From Streptacidiphilus sp. PB12-B1b (GTDB taxonomy: Bacteria; Actinomycetota; Actinomycetes; Streptomycetales; Streptomycetaceae): 64,000 bases of DNA. The translations under genes were made by a program, and so were the position numbers. Location: the NCBI RefSeq assembly GCF_014084125.1, contig NZ_CP048405.1, positions 2,232,001 through 2,296,000 of the forward strand, read 5' to 3'. This document shows, in pieces, positions 10,761 through 20,505 of this stretch; the stretch's first letter is position 1; every line of letters begins with the position of its first letter. The notes under the pieces are model-generated. The model was not told the origin of the DNA and did not search any database. It worked only from the letters and a program-made list of their open reading frames with translations.

Positions 10761-12239
10761 TCAGTGGACGCCGAGGACGCGCTGGATCGGGCCGATGAGG
10801 AAGTAGACGAGGAAGATCGCGGTGAGCCCCCACATCAGGGCGCCGGGCTCGCGCCACCTGCCGGTTCCGGCCTTGATGGCCACGTAGGAGACGACGCCCG
10901 CGCCGACGCCGGCGGTGATGGAGTACGTCATCGGCATCACGGCGCACATCAGGAAGGCCGGGACGCCGATCTCGCGGTCCGCCCAGGGGATGTGCCGGGC
11001 CTGGGCCATCATCATCGAGCCGACGACCACCAGCGCGGCGGCGGCCACCTGCCCGGGCACGACCTGCGCCAGCGGCGAGAAGAACAGCATCAGGGCGAAC
11101 ACGCCGCCGGTGACCACGCTGGCCAGCCCGGTCCGGGCGCCCTCGCCGACGCCGGTGGCGGACTCCACGAAGACCGTGTTGCCGGAGGCCCCGGCCAGGC
11201 CGCCGACCATGCCGCCCGCGCCGTCCACCAGCAGGGCCTTGGTCAGGCCCGGCATCCGGCCCTGCTCGTCGGCCAGCCCGGCCTCGGTGCCGACGCCGAT
11301 GATGGTGGCCATGGCGTCGAAGAAGCCGGCCAGCACCAGGGTGAAGACGGCGACCGAGGCGCTGATGAAGCCCATGCCGTGGTGGCCGCCGCGGAACGCG
11401 CCGAAGACGCTGATGTGCCCGAAGAGGCCGAAGTCGGGCGCCGAGAAGGGGCTGCCGTGCAGGGTGGGCACGGAGCCGGTGCCGCCCCACGCCGCCGCGG
11501 AGACACGGCAGGTGGCGTTGACGACCACGGCGAGCACGGTGCCGGTGACGATGCCGATCAGGATCGCGCCGGGCGTCCTGCGGGCCTGCAGCACGAAGAT
11601 CAGCAGCAGGGTGAAGGCGAACAGCGCGACCGGCCAGCCCTCCAGGTGCCCGGCCGGGTTGGTGCCCAACTGGACCGGGTTGGCCGGGTTCCGGCCCACG
11701 AAACCGGCGTTGACCAGCCCGATGAAGGCGATGAACAGGCCGATGCCCATGGTGATGGCGTGCTTGAGCGGCAGCGGTATGCCGTTCATGACCTTCTCGC
11801 GCAGGCCGGAGACCACCATCAGCACGATCAGCGCGCCGTAGATGACGCAGAAGCCGAACGCCTCCGGCCACGAGCAGTGCGGGACGATGATGGTGGACAG
11901 GGCGGCGGAGACGCCCAGCCCGGCGGCCGCGGCCAGCGGCACGTTGCCGATCAGGCCCATGGCGATGGTGGTGACCGCGGCGGCGAGCGCGGTGGCGGTG
12001 GTGATCTGGCCCGCGTCCAGGTGGTGGCCGTTAAAGTCGGCGCCCGACAGCAGGACCGGGTTGAGCACGATGATGTAGGCCATCGCCATGAAGGTGGTGA
12101 GGCCGCCGCGGATCTCGGTCCCGATGGTGGAGCCGCGCGCGCTGATCTTGAAGTAGGCGTCGAGCGCGCCTTTCGGCGCTCTCGGCCCTTGCGCGTCGGT
12201 GGCGCTGATAACTCTGGATTCCGTGGGGATCTGGGTCAC
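10761..12239 (-). CDS. NCS2/AzgA family purine permease
   Basis: A polytopic membrane protein of about 492 aa belonging to the AzgA-type nucleobase permeases, which carry hypoxanthine, guanine or adenine by proton symport. It begins with STIGTEIRGGLTTFMAMAYI, a family hallmark, and shows about twelve hydrophobic segments. The conserved NTVFVESATGVGEGARTGLASVVTG block lies in the middle (about residues 355-380). A GTG start is chosen because GGGAG lies 8 nt upstream; an in-frame TTG at 12254 is less likely. Its position between xanthine dehydrogenase and xdhC points to uptake of the purine to be oxidised. Confidence 0.88.
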   Translation of the reverse strand: MTQIPTESRVISATDAQGPRAPKGALDAYFKISARGSTIGTEIRGGLTTFMAMAYIIVLNPVLLSGADFNGHHLDAGQITTATALAAAVTTIAMGLIGNVPLAAAAGLGVSAALSTIIVPHCSWPEAFGFCVIYGALIVLMVVSGLREKVMNGIPLPLKHAITMGIGLFIAFIGLVNAGFVGRNPANPVQLGTNPAGHLEGWPVALFAFTLLLIFVLQARRTPGAILIGIVTGTVLAVVVNATCRVSAAAWGGTGSVPTLHGSPFSAPDFGLFGHISVFGAFRGGHHGMGFISASVAVFTLVLAGFFDAMATIIGVGTEAGLADEQGRMPGLTKALLVDGAGGMVGGLAGASGNTVFVESATGVGEGARTGLASVVTGGVFALMLFFSPLAQVVPGQVAAAALVVVGSMMMAQARHIPWADREIGVPAFLMCAVMPMTYSITAGVGAGVVSYVAIKAGTGRWREPGALMWGLTAIFLVYFLIGPIQRVLGVH

Positions 12240-12540
12240 GGGTTCCACTCCCAAGGTTCATAGGGGGTTGGGGTGGGGCTCGCGGCCGGCCTGATGACCC
12301 GTCAGGTAGGGGTGGCAGGGGACGGTGCGGCGCGCTTGGTGGGGCTGCCTGGGTGTACGCCGCCCCGGCGAGGACGGCGTACGGCGGTGGTGATCCGGTG
12401 TGCCCGAGTCGTGTGCTGCAAAGCAGTGCTGCGAAACGGTGTTGCGTGCTGCGGTGGTGCATCCCCGGGGCGGTGTGATGCGGGAAGACATGGACTCCGC
12501 CCCGGGGAAACTCGTGTGCGGCCGTGGGGTTGACTGCCCG
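12240..12540 (-). promoter_or_regulatory. Xanthine dehydrogenase / permease intergenic region
   Basis: No gene is seen. On the minus strand it holds a terminator-like dyad for the upstream dehydrogenase (perfect 12-bp arms 12462-12473 and 12497-12508). It then has GCAGCAC repeats preceded by TTT or TTTC (about 12411-12450) and an 8-bp dyad GTACGCCG/CGGCGTAC (12355-12362, 12375-12382). These are candidate regulatory sites for the permease gene. Confidence 0.45.
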
Positions 12541-14910
12541 TCAGGTGCCGGTGAGGTGCTCCGGCCGGACCGGTACCCGGTTCAGGGCCAGGCCGGTCGC
12601 CGCCCGGATCGCCGAGACGATGGCCGGGGTGGACGACAGCGTCGGCGCCTCGCCCACGCCGCGCAGCCCGTACGGGGCGTGCGGGTCGGCGAGTTCCATG
12701 ATCTCCACCGGCTGCGGCGGGGTGTCCAGGATGGTGGGGATCAGGTAGTCGGTGAAGGACGGATTGCGCACCTTGCCCTCGCGGGTGATGATCTCCTCCA
12801 TCACCGCCAGCCCCAGCCCCTGCGTCGATCCGCCCTGGATCTGGCCGACCACCGAGAGCGGGTTGAGCGCCTTGCCGACGTCCTGGCAGGCGGCCAGCTC
12901 GACCACCTTGACCAGGCCCAGCTCCACGTCCACGTCCACCACCGCGCGGTGCGCGCAGAAGGTGTACTGGACGTGGCCGAAGCCCTGCCCGGTCTCCTTG
13001 TCGAAGGGCACGGTGGGCCGGTGGTGGTGCTCGCGGGTGAGGTCGATGGCCCGGTCGCCGAGCAGGTCGGCGATGGAGACCAGCACGCCCGCGGAGGCGG
13101 AGACCACCTTCCCGCCGACCAGCGACAGGTCGTTGCCGGTCCAGCCGTAGCGGCTGCGGCCGAGGCGGAACAGCTCCTGCCGGACCGCCTCGGCGGCCAG
13201 CTTCACCGCGCCGCCGGTCATGTACGTCTGCCGCGAGGCGGAGGTGGAGCCGGCCGAGCCGACGGCGGTGTCGGCGGGGTGGATGGTGACCCGCTCGACG
13301 CCCAGCTCGGTCCGGGCGATCTGCCCGTGCACGGTCACCCCGCCCTGGCCGACCTCGGCCATCGCGGTGTGCACCATCGCCACCGGCTCGCCGCCGATGA
13401 CCTCCAGCCGGACCCGCGCGGTCGAGTAGTCGTCGAAGCCCTCGGAGAAGCCGACGTTCTTCAGGCCGACGGCGTAGCCGACCCCGCGCACGATGCCCTC
13501 GCCGTGCGAGGTGTTGGACAGTGCGCCGGGCATCTCCCGGATGTCGGGGTGGGCGAGGTCCAGCGGCGGCGGCAGCGGCAGGTCCTTGACCTTCTGCAGC
13601 AGCGTGGCCACCGGCGCCGGGGCGTCGATCTGCTGGCCGGTCGGCAGGAACGAGCCCTGCGAGACCGCGTTCAGCTGCCGCAGCTCGACCGGGTCCATCC
13701 CCAGCGCCGCCGCCAGCTTGTCCAGCTGGCTCTCGTACGCGAAGCACGCCTGCACCGCGCCGAAGCCGCGCATCGCGCCGCAGGAGGGGTTGTTGCTGTA
13801 CAGCGCCACGGCCAGGACGTCGACGTTGGGGATCTCGTACGGGCCGACCGACAGCGAGGAGGCGTTGCCGACGACGGCGGGCGAGGCCGAGGCGTAGGCG
13901 CCGCCGTCCAGCACGATCCGGGCCTGCATGTAGACCAGCTTGCCGTCGCGGGTCGCGCCGTGCTCGTAGTGCAGCCGGGCCGGGTGCCGGTGGACGTGCC
14001 CGAAGAACGACTCCTCCCGGGAGTACACGATCTTGACGGGTTTTCCGGTGCGCTGCGCCAGCAGGCAGGCGTGGATCTGCATGGAGAGGTCCTCGCGGCC
14101 GCCGAAGGCCCCGCCGACGCCGGCCAGCGTCAGCCGGACCTTGTTCTCCGGCAGGCCGAGGACGGGCGCGATCTGCTCGCGGTCCACGTGCAGCCACTGG
14201 GTGGCGATGTACAGGTCGATGCCGCCGTCCTCGGCGGGCACCGCCAGGCCGGACTCCGGGCCGAGGAACGCCTGGTCCTGCATGCCGACCTCGTAGTCGC
14301 CGCTGACGACCACGTCGGCCAGGGCGCGCACCTCGTCGTCCACGCCGCGGCCGGAGACGACCTTCTGCTGGTGGACGATGTTGCCGGAGGCGTGGGCCTT
14401 GTACTCGTGCGGCTCGTGCACGTAGCCGTAGGTCTCCGGGTCCAGGCACTGCTCCTCGGTGGTGATCGGCGGCAGCACCTCGTACTCCACCCTGACCTTG
14501 GCCAGGGCGCGGCGCGCGGTCTCCGGGTGGTCGGCGGCGACGATGGCCACGGCCTCGCCGTGGTACCGGATCCGGTCGATGGCCAGGGCCGGCTGGTCCT
14601 GGATCTCCAGCCCGTAGTACTTGCTGCCGGGGATGTCGTCGTGGGTGAGCACGGCGTGCACGCCGGGGGTGGCCAGGGCGCCGGAGATGTCCACGGAGAT
14701 GATCCTGGCCCGGGCGTGCGGGGCGCGCAGCGCCATGCCCCACAGCATGTCCTCGTGCCACAGGTCGGAGGAGTAGGCGAACTCGCCGCGGACCTTCAGC
14801 GTGCCGTCCGGGCGCAGCGGCGAGCCGCCGATGCCGTCCGGGTGCGCGGTGGTGATGGACTGGAGGTTCTTCTCGCCGCGGATGGTCCGCGTGGCGTTGC
14901 GGGCCGTCAC
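12541..14910 (-). CDS. Xanthine dehydrogenase, molybdopterin-binding subunit
   Basis: The 789-aa large subunit carries the molybdenum active site that hydroxylates hypoxanthine or xanthine. It has the molybdopterin-binding motif GVGGAFGGRED (about residue 250), GGAYASASPAV, and near the C-terminus GLRGVGEAPTLSSTPAI, whose glutamate matches the catalytic base of xanthine oxidases. The GTG start at 14910 overlaps the stop of the 2Fe-2S gene (GTGA). The in-frame stretch upstream of it is only the other reading frame of that gene. With the two genes upstream it forms the standard three-subunit bacterial enzyme. Confidence 0.93.
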   Translation of the reverse strand: MTARNATRTIRGEKNLQSITTAHPDGIGGSPLRPDGTLKVRGEFAYSSDLWHEDMLWGMALRAPHARARIISVDISGALATPGVHAVLTHDDIPGSKYYGLEIQDQPALAIDRIRYHGEAVAIVAADHPETARRALAKVRVEYEVLPPITTEEQCLDPETYGYVHEPHEYKAHASGNIVHQQKVVSGRGVDDEVRALADVVVSGDYEVGMQDQAFLGPESGLAVPAEDGGIDLYIATQWLHVDREQIAPVLGLPENKVRLTLAGVGGAFGGREDLSMQIHACLLAQRTGKPVKIVYSREESFFGHVHRHPARLHYEHGATRDGKLVYMQARIVLDGGAYASASPAVVGNASSLSVGPYEIPNVDVLAVALYSNNPSCGAMRGFGAVQACFAYESQLDKLAAALGMDPVELRQLNAVSQGSFLPTGQQIDAPAPVATLLQKVKDLPLPPPLDLAHPDIREMPGALSNTSHGEGIVRGVGYAVGLKNVGFSEGFDDYSTARVRLEVIGGEPVAMVHTAMAEVGQGGVTVHGQIARTELGVERVTIHPADTAVGSAGSTSASRQTYMTGGAVKLAAEAVRQELFRLGRSRYGWTGNDLSLVGGKVVSASAGVLVSIADLLGDRAIDLTREHHHRPTVPFDKETGQGFGHVQYTFCAHRAVVDVDVELGLVKVVELAACQDVGKALNPLSVVGQIQGGSTQGLGLAVMEEIITREGKVRNPSFTDYLIPTILDTPPQPVEIMELADPHAPYGLRGVGEAPTLSSTPAIVSAIRAATGLALNRVPVRPEHLTGT

Positions 14911-15395
14911 CGGGACACCTCCGGGGTGCTGGAGACGCGGGCGGAGGCGAGCCGGACGGCGTCCATGATCTTCTCGTAGCCGGTGCAGCGGCACAGGTTG
15001 CCGGACAGCGCCTCGCGGATGTCGTTGTCGCTGGGCTGGGGCTCGCGCTCCAGCAGGTCGTGGGTCTGCACCAGCAGCCCCGGGGTGCAGAAGCCGCACT
15101 GGACGGCCCCGGCGTCGATGAACGCCTGCTGCACCGGGTCCAGGCCGTGCTCCGGGTCGGCCAGGCCCTCGACGGTGCGGACCGCCCGGTCCTGCACCTG
15201 CCCGGCCGCCACCAGGCAGCTGCAGACCGGCGCGCCGTCCAGGTAGACCGTGCAGGAGCCGCACTCGCCCTGCTCGCAGGCGTTCTTGGAGCCGGGCAGG
15301 CCCAGCCGCTCGCGCAGCACGTACAGCAGGCTCTCGCCCTCCCACACGTCGTCCGCCTCGACCTCGCGGCCGTTGGCGGTGAAGGTCACCCTCAT
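14907..15395 (-). CDS. Xanthine dehydrogenase, 2Fe-2S subunit
   Basis: The 162-aa small subunit passes electrons from molybdenum to FAD through two 2Fe-2S clusters. The plant-ferredoxin-type cluster is ligated by CEQGECGSC plus a downstream cysteine in VCSC. The second cluster uses QCGFCTPG and NLCRCTGY. Length and order match the family. The ATG follows GAGGAG and overlaps the end of the FAD-subunit gene by 4 nt; its own stop overlaps the molybdopterin-subunit start. The order FAD, 2Fe-2S, Mo on one transcript is typical of actinomycetes. Confidence 0.94.
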   Translation of the reverse strand: MRVTFTANGREVEADDVWEGESLLYVLRERLGLPGSKNACEQGECGSCTVYLDGAPVCSCLVAAGQVQDRAVRTVEGLADPEHGLDPVQQAFIDAGAVQCGFCTPGLLVQTHDLLEREPQPSDNDIREALSGNLCRCTGYEKIMDAVRLASARVSSTPEVSR

Positions 15396-16297
15396 GCTGC
15401 GCTCCTCAGGGACTGCGTGTAGTCGTTCCAGGTCCAGGTCAGGGTGCGGCGGGCCATCACCGCGAGCGCGTGGCGGCGGTAGGCGGCGCTGCCGCGGACG
15501 TCGTCGATGGGCGAGGCGGCGGCGGCGACCAGCTCGCCGAAGCGCTGGACGGCGGCCGGGCCGAGCAGGCCGCCACCGGCCCACAGGCCGCGCTCGGCCA
15601 GCTCGCCGGCCAGGAACGCCTCGGCCTCGGCGGCGCGGCGCGGGGTGGGCGCGGCCGAGCCGATGCCGGTGCCGACCGTGCCGTCCTTGGGATGCAGCGC
15701 GAAGCCGAACGCGCAGACGGCGATGACCATGGCGTTGCGGGTGCCGATCTTGGAGAACTGCTGCGGGCCGTCCGCGACCGGGATGCGCACCGCCCGGATC
15801 AGCTCGTCGGGCTGGAGCGAGTTGCGCTTGACCCCGACGTAGAAGTCGTCGATGGCGATCAGCCGGGTGCCGCGCACGGAGGCGGCCTCCACGAACACGT
15901 CCGGGCCGGCCGCCAGCAGCGCCGGGTGGGCGTCGCCGGCCGGGGAGGCCCCGCCGAGGTTGCCGCCCACGCTGCCCCGGTTGCGGATCTGCGGGGAGCC
16001 CACGGTGTTGCCCGCGATCGCCAGGCCGGGCAGCGGGCCGGACAGCTCCCGGGTGATCCGGGCGTACGGCACGGCCGCGCCGAGCCGGATCACCTCGCCC
16101 TGCTGGCCCTCGAAGCGGCCGGACTCCCACTCGGTCAGCTCGCCGATCCGGTTCAGGTCGATCAGCGCGGCGGGACGGTGGCGGTCGAAGTTGAGTTCGA
16201 CCATCACGTCGGTGCCGCCGGAGATCGGCACTGCGGACGGGTTCTCGGCCTTCGCCGCGAGTGCCTCGTCCCAGGTGGCGGGCCGCAGGAACTCCAT
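15392..16297 (-). CDS. Xanthine dehydrogenase, FAD-binding subunit
   Basis: The 301-aa medium subunit binds FAD and passes electrons to NAD+. It has the FAD-binding sequence ISGGTDVMVE near residue 25 and the second motif IAGNTVGSPQIRNRGSVGGN near 94. It is the first gene of the dehydrogenase operon, with AAGGAG 8 nt before the ATG. The 344-bp spacer to the divergent M3 peptidase must carry the operon promoter. A carbon-monoxide dehydrogenase medium subunit is the homologous alternative, but purine context (permease, allantoin genes, PucR) decides. Confidence 0.92.
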   Translation of the reverse strand: MEFLRPATWDEALAAKAENPSAVPISGGTDVMVELNFDRHRPAALIDLNRIGELTEWESGRFEGQQGEVIRLGAAVPYARITRELSGPLPGLAIAGNTVGSPQIRNRGSVGGNLGGASPAGDAHPALLAAGPDVFVEAASVRGTRLIAIDDFYVGVKRNSLQPDELIRAVRIPVADGPQQFSKIGTRNAMVIAVCAFGFALHPKDGTVGTGIGSAAPTPRRAAEAEAFLAGELAERGLWAGGGLLGPAAVQRFGELVAAAASPIDDVRGSAAYRRHALAVMARRTLTWTWNDYTQSLRSAA

Positions 16298-16641
16298 GCG
16301 GTGACTCCTTCGTGTGATGTCTGGCGTGCTGGTCCACTGTCAGGCTCATGGGCCGTGCCCGCCGGGAACCTGCGCCCGGAGCGTCGTCCGCGTCGGCGAG
16401 GTCCCGGTGTGTGAGCCAGTAGACAAGCGTCCGGGCGGGTCGAGGCAGTCACCGATGCCATGAAGACCTGACCCGGCGTCCGTCGCCGAGGCTGTACGTT
16501 TCTCCAAGCCGGGGCGACGGCTGCCGGTCGGCTGCCCGTCGCCGCGGGTTCACCCGCCGTCGGTGCGGCGGCCCGGGGAGGCCGTGAAGGCTTGGCGGAC
16601 CCGGCCGCCGGGCCGGCACCGCCCGGCGTAGTGTCTGCCGG
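16298..16641. promoter_or_regulatory. Divergent promoter region, xanthine dehydrogenase / M3 peptidase
   Basis: No gene is seen in these 344 bp. For the plus-strand peptidase, a -10-like TAGTGT (16629-16634) ends 7 nt before the ATG, implying a leaderless or near-leaderless transcript. For the minus-strand operon, the AAGGAG site is clear but no promoter or PucR site could be fixed by eye. Confidence 0.4.
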
Positions 16642-18675
16642 ATGACAACGGAGACGACGAGGGACAACCCGTTCCTCAGCCCCAGCACCCTGCCGTACGA
16701 ACTCCCGCCGTTCGCCGACATCCGCGAGGAGCACTACCTGCCCGCCCTGGAGCTGGGCATGCGCGAGCAGCTCGCCGAGGTCGCGGCCATCGCCGCCGAC
16801 CCGGCGCCGGCGACCTTCGAGAACACCGTCGAGGCGCTGGAGCGGTCGGGCGCGGTGCTGCGCCGGGCGAAGCTGGCCTTCTACAACCAGTCCTCCGCCG
16901 ACACCACCCCCGGCCTGCAGCAGATCGAGGCGGTGATCAGCCCCGCGCTGGCCGAGCACAGCGACGCCGTCCACCTGGACCAGGCGCTGTTCGCCCGCAT
17001 CGACGACCTGCACCGGCGCGTCGACGAGCTGGGCCTGGACGCAGAGTCCCGGCGCGTGCTGGAGCGCTACCACGCCGGTTTCGTCCGCGCCGGGGCCCGG
17101 CTCAGCCAGGCCGAGCAGGAGCGGCTGCGCGCCCTCAACTCCGAGCTGGCCGGCGCCGCCACCGCCTTCGAGCAGAACGTCTTCGCCGACACCCGGGCCG
17201 CCGCGCTGGTCCTGGACAGCGCCGAGGAGCTGGCCGGGCTCTCCCCGGACGCGGTCGCCGCCGCCGCCGAGAACGGCCGCGCCCTGGGCCGCGACGGCTC
17301 GTACGTGATCAGCCTGAAGAGTTTCTCCAACCAGACCGAGCTGGCCGCGCTGGACGACCCGGCCGTCCGCCGCCGGCTGCTGGCCGCCTCGCTGGCCCGC
17401 GGCCTCGAGTCCAACGGCCCGCTGGCCCGGCGGATGGCCGTGCTGCGCGCCGAGCGCGCCGCCCTGCTGGGCTTCGCCAGCCACGCCGCCTACGAGGTCG
17501 CCGACCAGACCGCGCGCACCACCGACGCCGTCGAGGGGATGCTGGGACGCCTGGTCGCCCCCGCCGTCGCCAACGCCCTCCGCGAGGCCGAGGCGCTGGC
17601 CGCCGAGGCCGGGGTGGACGGCATCGAGGCCGCCGACTGGCAGTACTACGCCGAACGGGTCCGCAAGGCCCGCTTCGACATCGACGCCTCGGCCATGCGC
17701 CCCTACCTGGAGCTGGAGTCGGTGCTGTGGAACGGCGCGTTCCACGCGGCCGGCCTGGTCTACGGCATCAGCTTCACCGAGCGCCCCGACCTGCGCGCCT
17801 ACCACCCCGACGCCCGGGTCTTCGAGGTCACCGACAGCGACGGCAGCCCGCTGGGCCTGTTCATCGGCGACTACCACGCCCGCGAGTCCAAGCGCGGCGG
17901 CGCCTGGATGAACGAACTGGTGGCGCAGTCCGGGCTGCTGGGGCAGAAGCCGGTGGTGGTCAACAACCTCAACATCGCCAAGCCCCCGGCGGGCGAGCCC
18001 GCGCTGCTGACCTGGGACGAGGTCACCACCCTCTTCCACGAGTTCGGCCACGCCCTGCACGGCCTGTTCTCCGACGTCCGCTACCCGCTGGTGGCCGGGA
18101 CGGAGGTGCCGCGCGACTTCGTCGAGTACCCGTCGCAGGTCAACGAGATGTGGGCGGAGTGGCCCGAGGTGCTGTCCCACTTCGCCCGGCACCACGTCAC
18201 CGGCGAGCCCATGCCCGCCGAGCTGGTCACCCGGATGACGCAGGCGCAGACCTTCGGCGAGGGCTTCCGCACCGTCGAGTACCTGGCCGCCGCCCTGCTC
18301 GACTGGGCCTGGCACAGCCTGCCGGCCGGAGCCGAGCCCGCCGACGCCGAGTCCTTCGAGGAGGCGGTGCTGGAGGGCCACGGCCTGAAGCTGGACGCCA
18401 TCCCGCCGCGCTACCGCACCGGCTACTTCGCGCACATCTTCACCGGCGGCTACGCGGCAGGGTACTACGGGTACATCTGGTCCGAGGTGCTGGACGCGGA
18501 CACCGTCGAGTGGTTCAAGGAGGACGGCCGGACCGTCCGCGAGAGCGGCGAGATCTTCCGCCGGGAGCTGCTCGCCAAGGGCGGCAGCGCCGACCCGATG
18601 GCCGCGTTCGCGGGCTTCCGCGGCCGCGCCCCGGAGATCGCGCCGCTGCTCGCGCGGCGCGGCCTCAGCGGCTGA
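16642..18675 (+). CDS. M3 family metallopeptidase (oligopeptidase / peptidyl-dipeptidase)
   Basis: The 677-aa cytoplasmic zinc peptidase cleaves short peptides. The zinc motif HEFGHALHG lies at about residues 467-475, giving the HExxH pair, and a downstream glutamate in FVEYPSQVNEMWAEW completes the site, as in Dcp and thimet-type enzymes. The length is typical of the bacterial Dcp/oligopeptidase A group. The gene has its own promoter and terminator. It stands between purine operons without an obvious link and may be housekeeping. Confidence 0.93.
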   Translation: MTTETTRDNPFLSPSTLPYELPPFADIREEHYLPALELGMREQLAEVAAIAADPAPATFENTVEALERSGAVLRRAKLAFYNQSSADTTPGLQQIEAVISPALAEHSDAVHLDQALFARIDDLHRRVDELGLDAESRRVLERYHAGFVRAGARLSQAEQERLRALNSELAGAATAFEQNVFADTRAAALVLDSAEELAGLSPDAVAAAAENGRALGRDGSYVISLKSFSNQTELAALDDPAVRRRLLAASLARGLESNGPLARRMAVLRAERAALLGFASHAAYEVADQTARTTDAVEGMLGRLVAPAVANALREAEALAAEAGVDGIEAADWQYYAERVRKARFDIDASAMRPYLELESVLWNGAFHAAGLVYGISFTERPDLRAYHPDARVFEVTDSDGSPLGLFIGDYHARESKRGGAWMNELVAQSGLLGQKPVVVNNLNIAKPPAGEPALLTWDEVTTLFHEFGHALHGLFSDVRYPLVAGTEVPRDFVEYPSQVNEMWAEWPEVLSHFARHHVTGEPMPAELVTRMTQAQTFGEGFRTVEYLAAALLDWAWHSLPAGAEPADAESFEEAVLEGHGLKLDAIPPRYRTGYFAHIFTGGYAAGYYGYIWSEVLDADTVEWFKEDGRTVRESGEIFRRELLAKGGSADPMAAFAGFRGRAPEIAPLLARRGLSG

Positions 18676-18688
18676 CCGGGGCCGGTCC

Positions 18689-18719
18689 GCGCCCGCCGGG
18701 GTTGCCCCCCGGCGGGCGC
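18689..18719 (+). terminator. Terminator after M3 peptidase
   Basis: GCGCCCGCCGGGG (18689-18701) and its perfect complement (18707-18719) form a 13-bp stem with a 5-nt loop, 13 nt after the stop. Confidence 0.65.
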
Positions 18720-18876
18720 AGTCGGGTAACGTGCGGCAACACCGCGGACATGCGCCGCCGCCGGGCGCCCGGCCGCCGCCCCGCCCGCTCACTCCCCAAA
18801 CCCCCAGCCCTCAGGCCCCATGGTCCCCAGGCCCCCGGGCCCCCGGGCCCCCACCCTCGCAGACGGAGGTAGCACC

Positions 18877-20451
18877 TTGCGGATCGGCGCGCTGCTCGCC
18901 CCACCCGCACCCCGGCTGCGCCTGCTCGCGGGGCGCGACGAGCTGGACCGGGTGGTCTCCGGCGTGATGACCACCGACCTGCGCGACCCCGGGCGCTACC
19001 TGCACGGCGGCGAGCTGGTCCTGACCGGCATGCTCTGGCGTACCGCCCCGGAGGACTCCGAGCGCTTCGTCCGGGTCCTGGCCGCCGCCGGGACGGTCGG
19101 CCTGGCCGCCGGGGAGGCCGAGGTCGGCCCCGTCCCGGAGGACCTGGTCGCCGCCTGCGAGCGGCACCGGATGCCGCTGTTCGCCGTCCCCGACGACGTC
19201 GCCTTCGCCGAGGTCACCGAGTTCGTGGTGCGGCAGGTCTCGGCCGACCGCGCCGCCGACCTGTCCGCCCTGGTCGACCGGCACCGGGCGCTGGTCTCGG
19301 CGACCGGCGGGGCCGGCCTGGACGCCGTCCTGGAGCTGCTCGGCGGCGACCTGGACCTGGACTGCTGGGTGCTCACCCCCAGCGGCCGGGTGGTCGCCGG
19401 ACCACCCGAACGGCTCAGCGCCGCCGAACGGGACCAGCTGATCCGCGCCCACCTGGACGCCCGCCGCCGCCGCGGCCCCTCCGCCCGCGCCCGGATCGGC
19501 GCCCGCGAGTTCTCGCTGCTCCCGGTCGCCACCGGGACCACCCCCGGCACCCGCCTGCTCTCCGAGTGGCTGCTGGCGGTCGAGGGCGACATCACCGAGT
19601 GGACGCCCAAGCGACGGCAGCTCGCCGAGAACCTCGCCCGGCTGGCCGGTGCCGAGCGCACCCGCCGCGACGAGAGCCGCCGGCTGCGCAGCCGCCTCGC
19701 CGACGAGGTCTTCACCCTGCTCCAGCACGACGCCCCGCCGGACGAGCTGCGCCGCGCCCTGGAGGCGTCGCTGGCCATGGCCGAGAGCGGCGAGGGCTTC
19801 CCGGACGCCTGGGTGGTGGTCTCCGCCGAGAGCCTGGGCCTGCCCGACGGGGCGGTCCGGGCCGCCCTGGTCGAGGCGCTGACCGGCGAGGACGACCGCT
19901 CGCTGATCGGCGGCGGCGGCTCCGGCGCGGTCCTGCTGCTGCCGCAGCCCCCCGGCGGCGCGGGCGTGGCCGAGCGGCTGCGCGCCCTGCTCGCCCCGCT
20001 GGAGGCCGGTCTCGGCCCGGAGGGGCGGCTCACCCTCGGCGCCAGCGCCCCGGCCGGCTCCGCCGGGGGCCTGCGCGGCGCGCTGGAGGAGGCCCGGCAC
20101 GCCCGCCGGATCGCCGCCGCCCGGGTCGGCCGGATCTGCGTCTCCGGCCCGGAGGAGCTGGCCTCGCACGTGCTGCTGCTGGCGGCCGTCCCGGACGAGG
20201 TCCGCCGGGCCTTCCGCGGCCGGCTGCTGGACAAGGTCGTCGGCTACGACCTCGAGCACCAGGCCGACCTGGTCCGCACCCTGGAGGCGTTCCTGCGCTA
20301 CGACGGCTCCTGGACCCGCTGCGCCGCCGCCCTGCACGTCCACGTCAACACCCTGCGCTACCGGATCGGCCGGATCGAGGAGCTGACCGGCCGCGACCTG
20401 TCCCGGCTGGAGGACCGGGTCGACTTCTACCTGGCCCTGGAACTGTCCTGA
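18877..20451 (+). CDS. PucR family transcriptional regulator
   Basis: The 524-aa DNA-binding regulator has the three PucR/CdaR parts. The N-terminal PucR sensor (LLAGRDELDRVVSGVMTTDL) is followed by a central GGDEF-like region (about residues 290-420). The C-terminal helix-turn-helix includes YDGSWTRCAAALHVHVNTLR and RYRIGRIEELTG. PucR proteins control purine degradation in Bacillus and actinomycetes. Placement next to xanthine dehydrogenase and near allB-alc suggests it controls these genes. A TTG start is used because ACGGAGGT lies 6 nt before it; upstream is a C-rich, proline-coding run that is not convincing protein. Confidence 0.88.
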   Translation: MRIGALLAPPAPRLRLLAGRDELDRVVSGVMTTDLRDPGRYLHGGELVLTGMLWRTAPEDSERFVRVLAAAGTVGLAAGEAEVGPVPEDLVAACERHRMPLFAVPDDVAFAEVTEFVVRQVSADRAADLSALVDRHRALVSATGGAGLDAVLELLGGDLDLDCWVLTPSGRVVAGPPERLSAAERDQLIRAHLDARRRRGPSARARIGAREFSLLPVATGTTPGTRLLSEWLLAVEGDITEWTPKRRQLAENLARLAGAERTRRDESRRLRSRLADEVFTLLQHDAPPDELRRALEASLAMAESGEGFPDAWVVVSAESLGLPDGAVRAALVEALTGEDDRSLIGGGGSGAVLLLPQPPGGAGVAERLRALLAPLEAGLGPEGRLTLGASAPAGSAGGLRGALEEARHARRIAAARVGRICVSGPEELASHVLLLAAVPDEVRRAFRGRLLDKVVGYDLEHQADLVRTLEAFLRYDGSWTRCAAALHVHVNTLRYRIGRIEELTGRDLSRLEDRVDFYLALELS

Positions 20452-20505
20452 CGGCCGCCGCCACGCCCGGGCACGGGCCCCGGGTCCGCGTCCGCCGCCG
20501 GAACC

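Noticed and set aside
18780-18860. C-rich run before pucR as a regulatory or G-quadruplex element
   Set aside because: The CCCGGGCCCCCGGGCCC tract could form such a structure on the minus strand, but runs like this are frequent in this genome type and nothing else supports a role.
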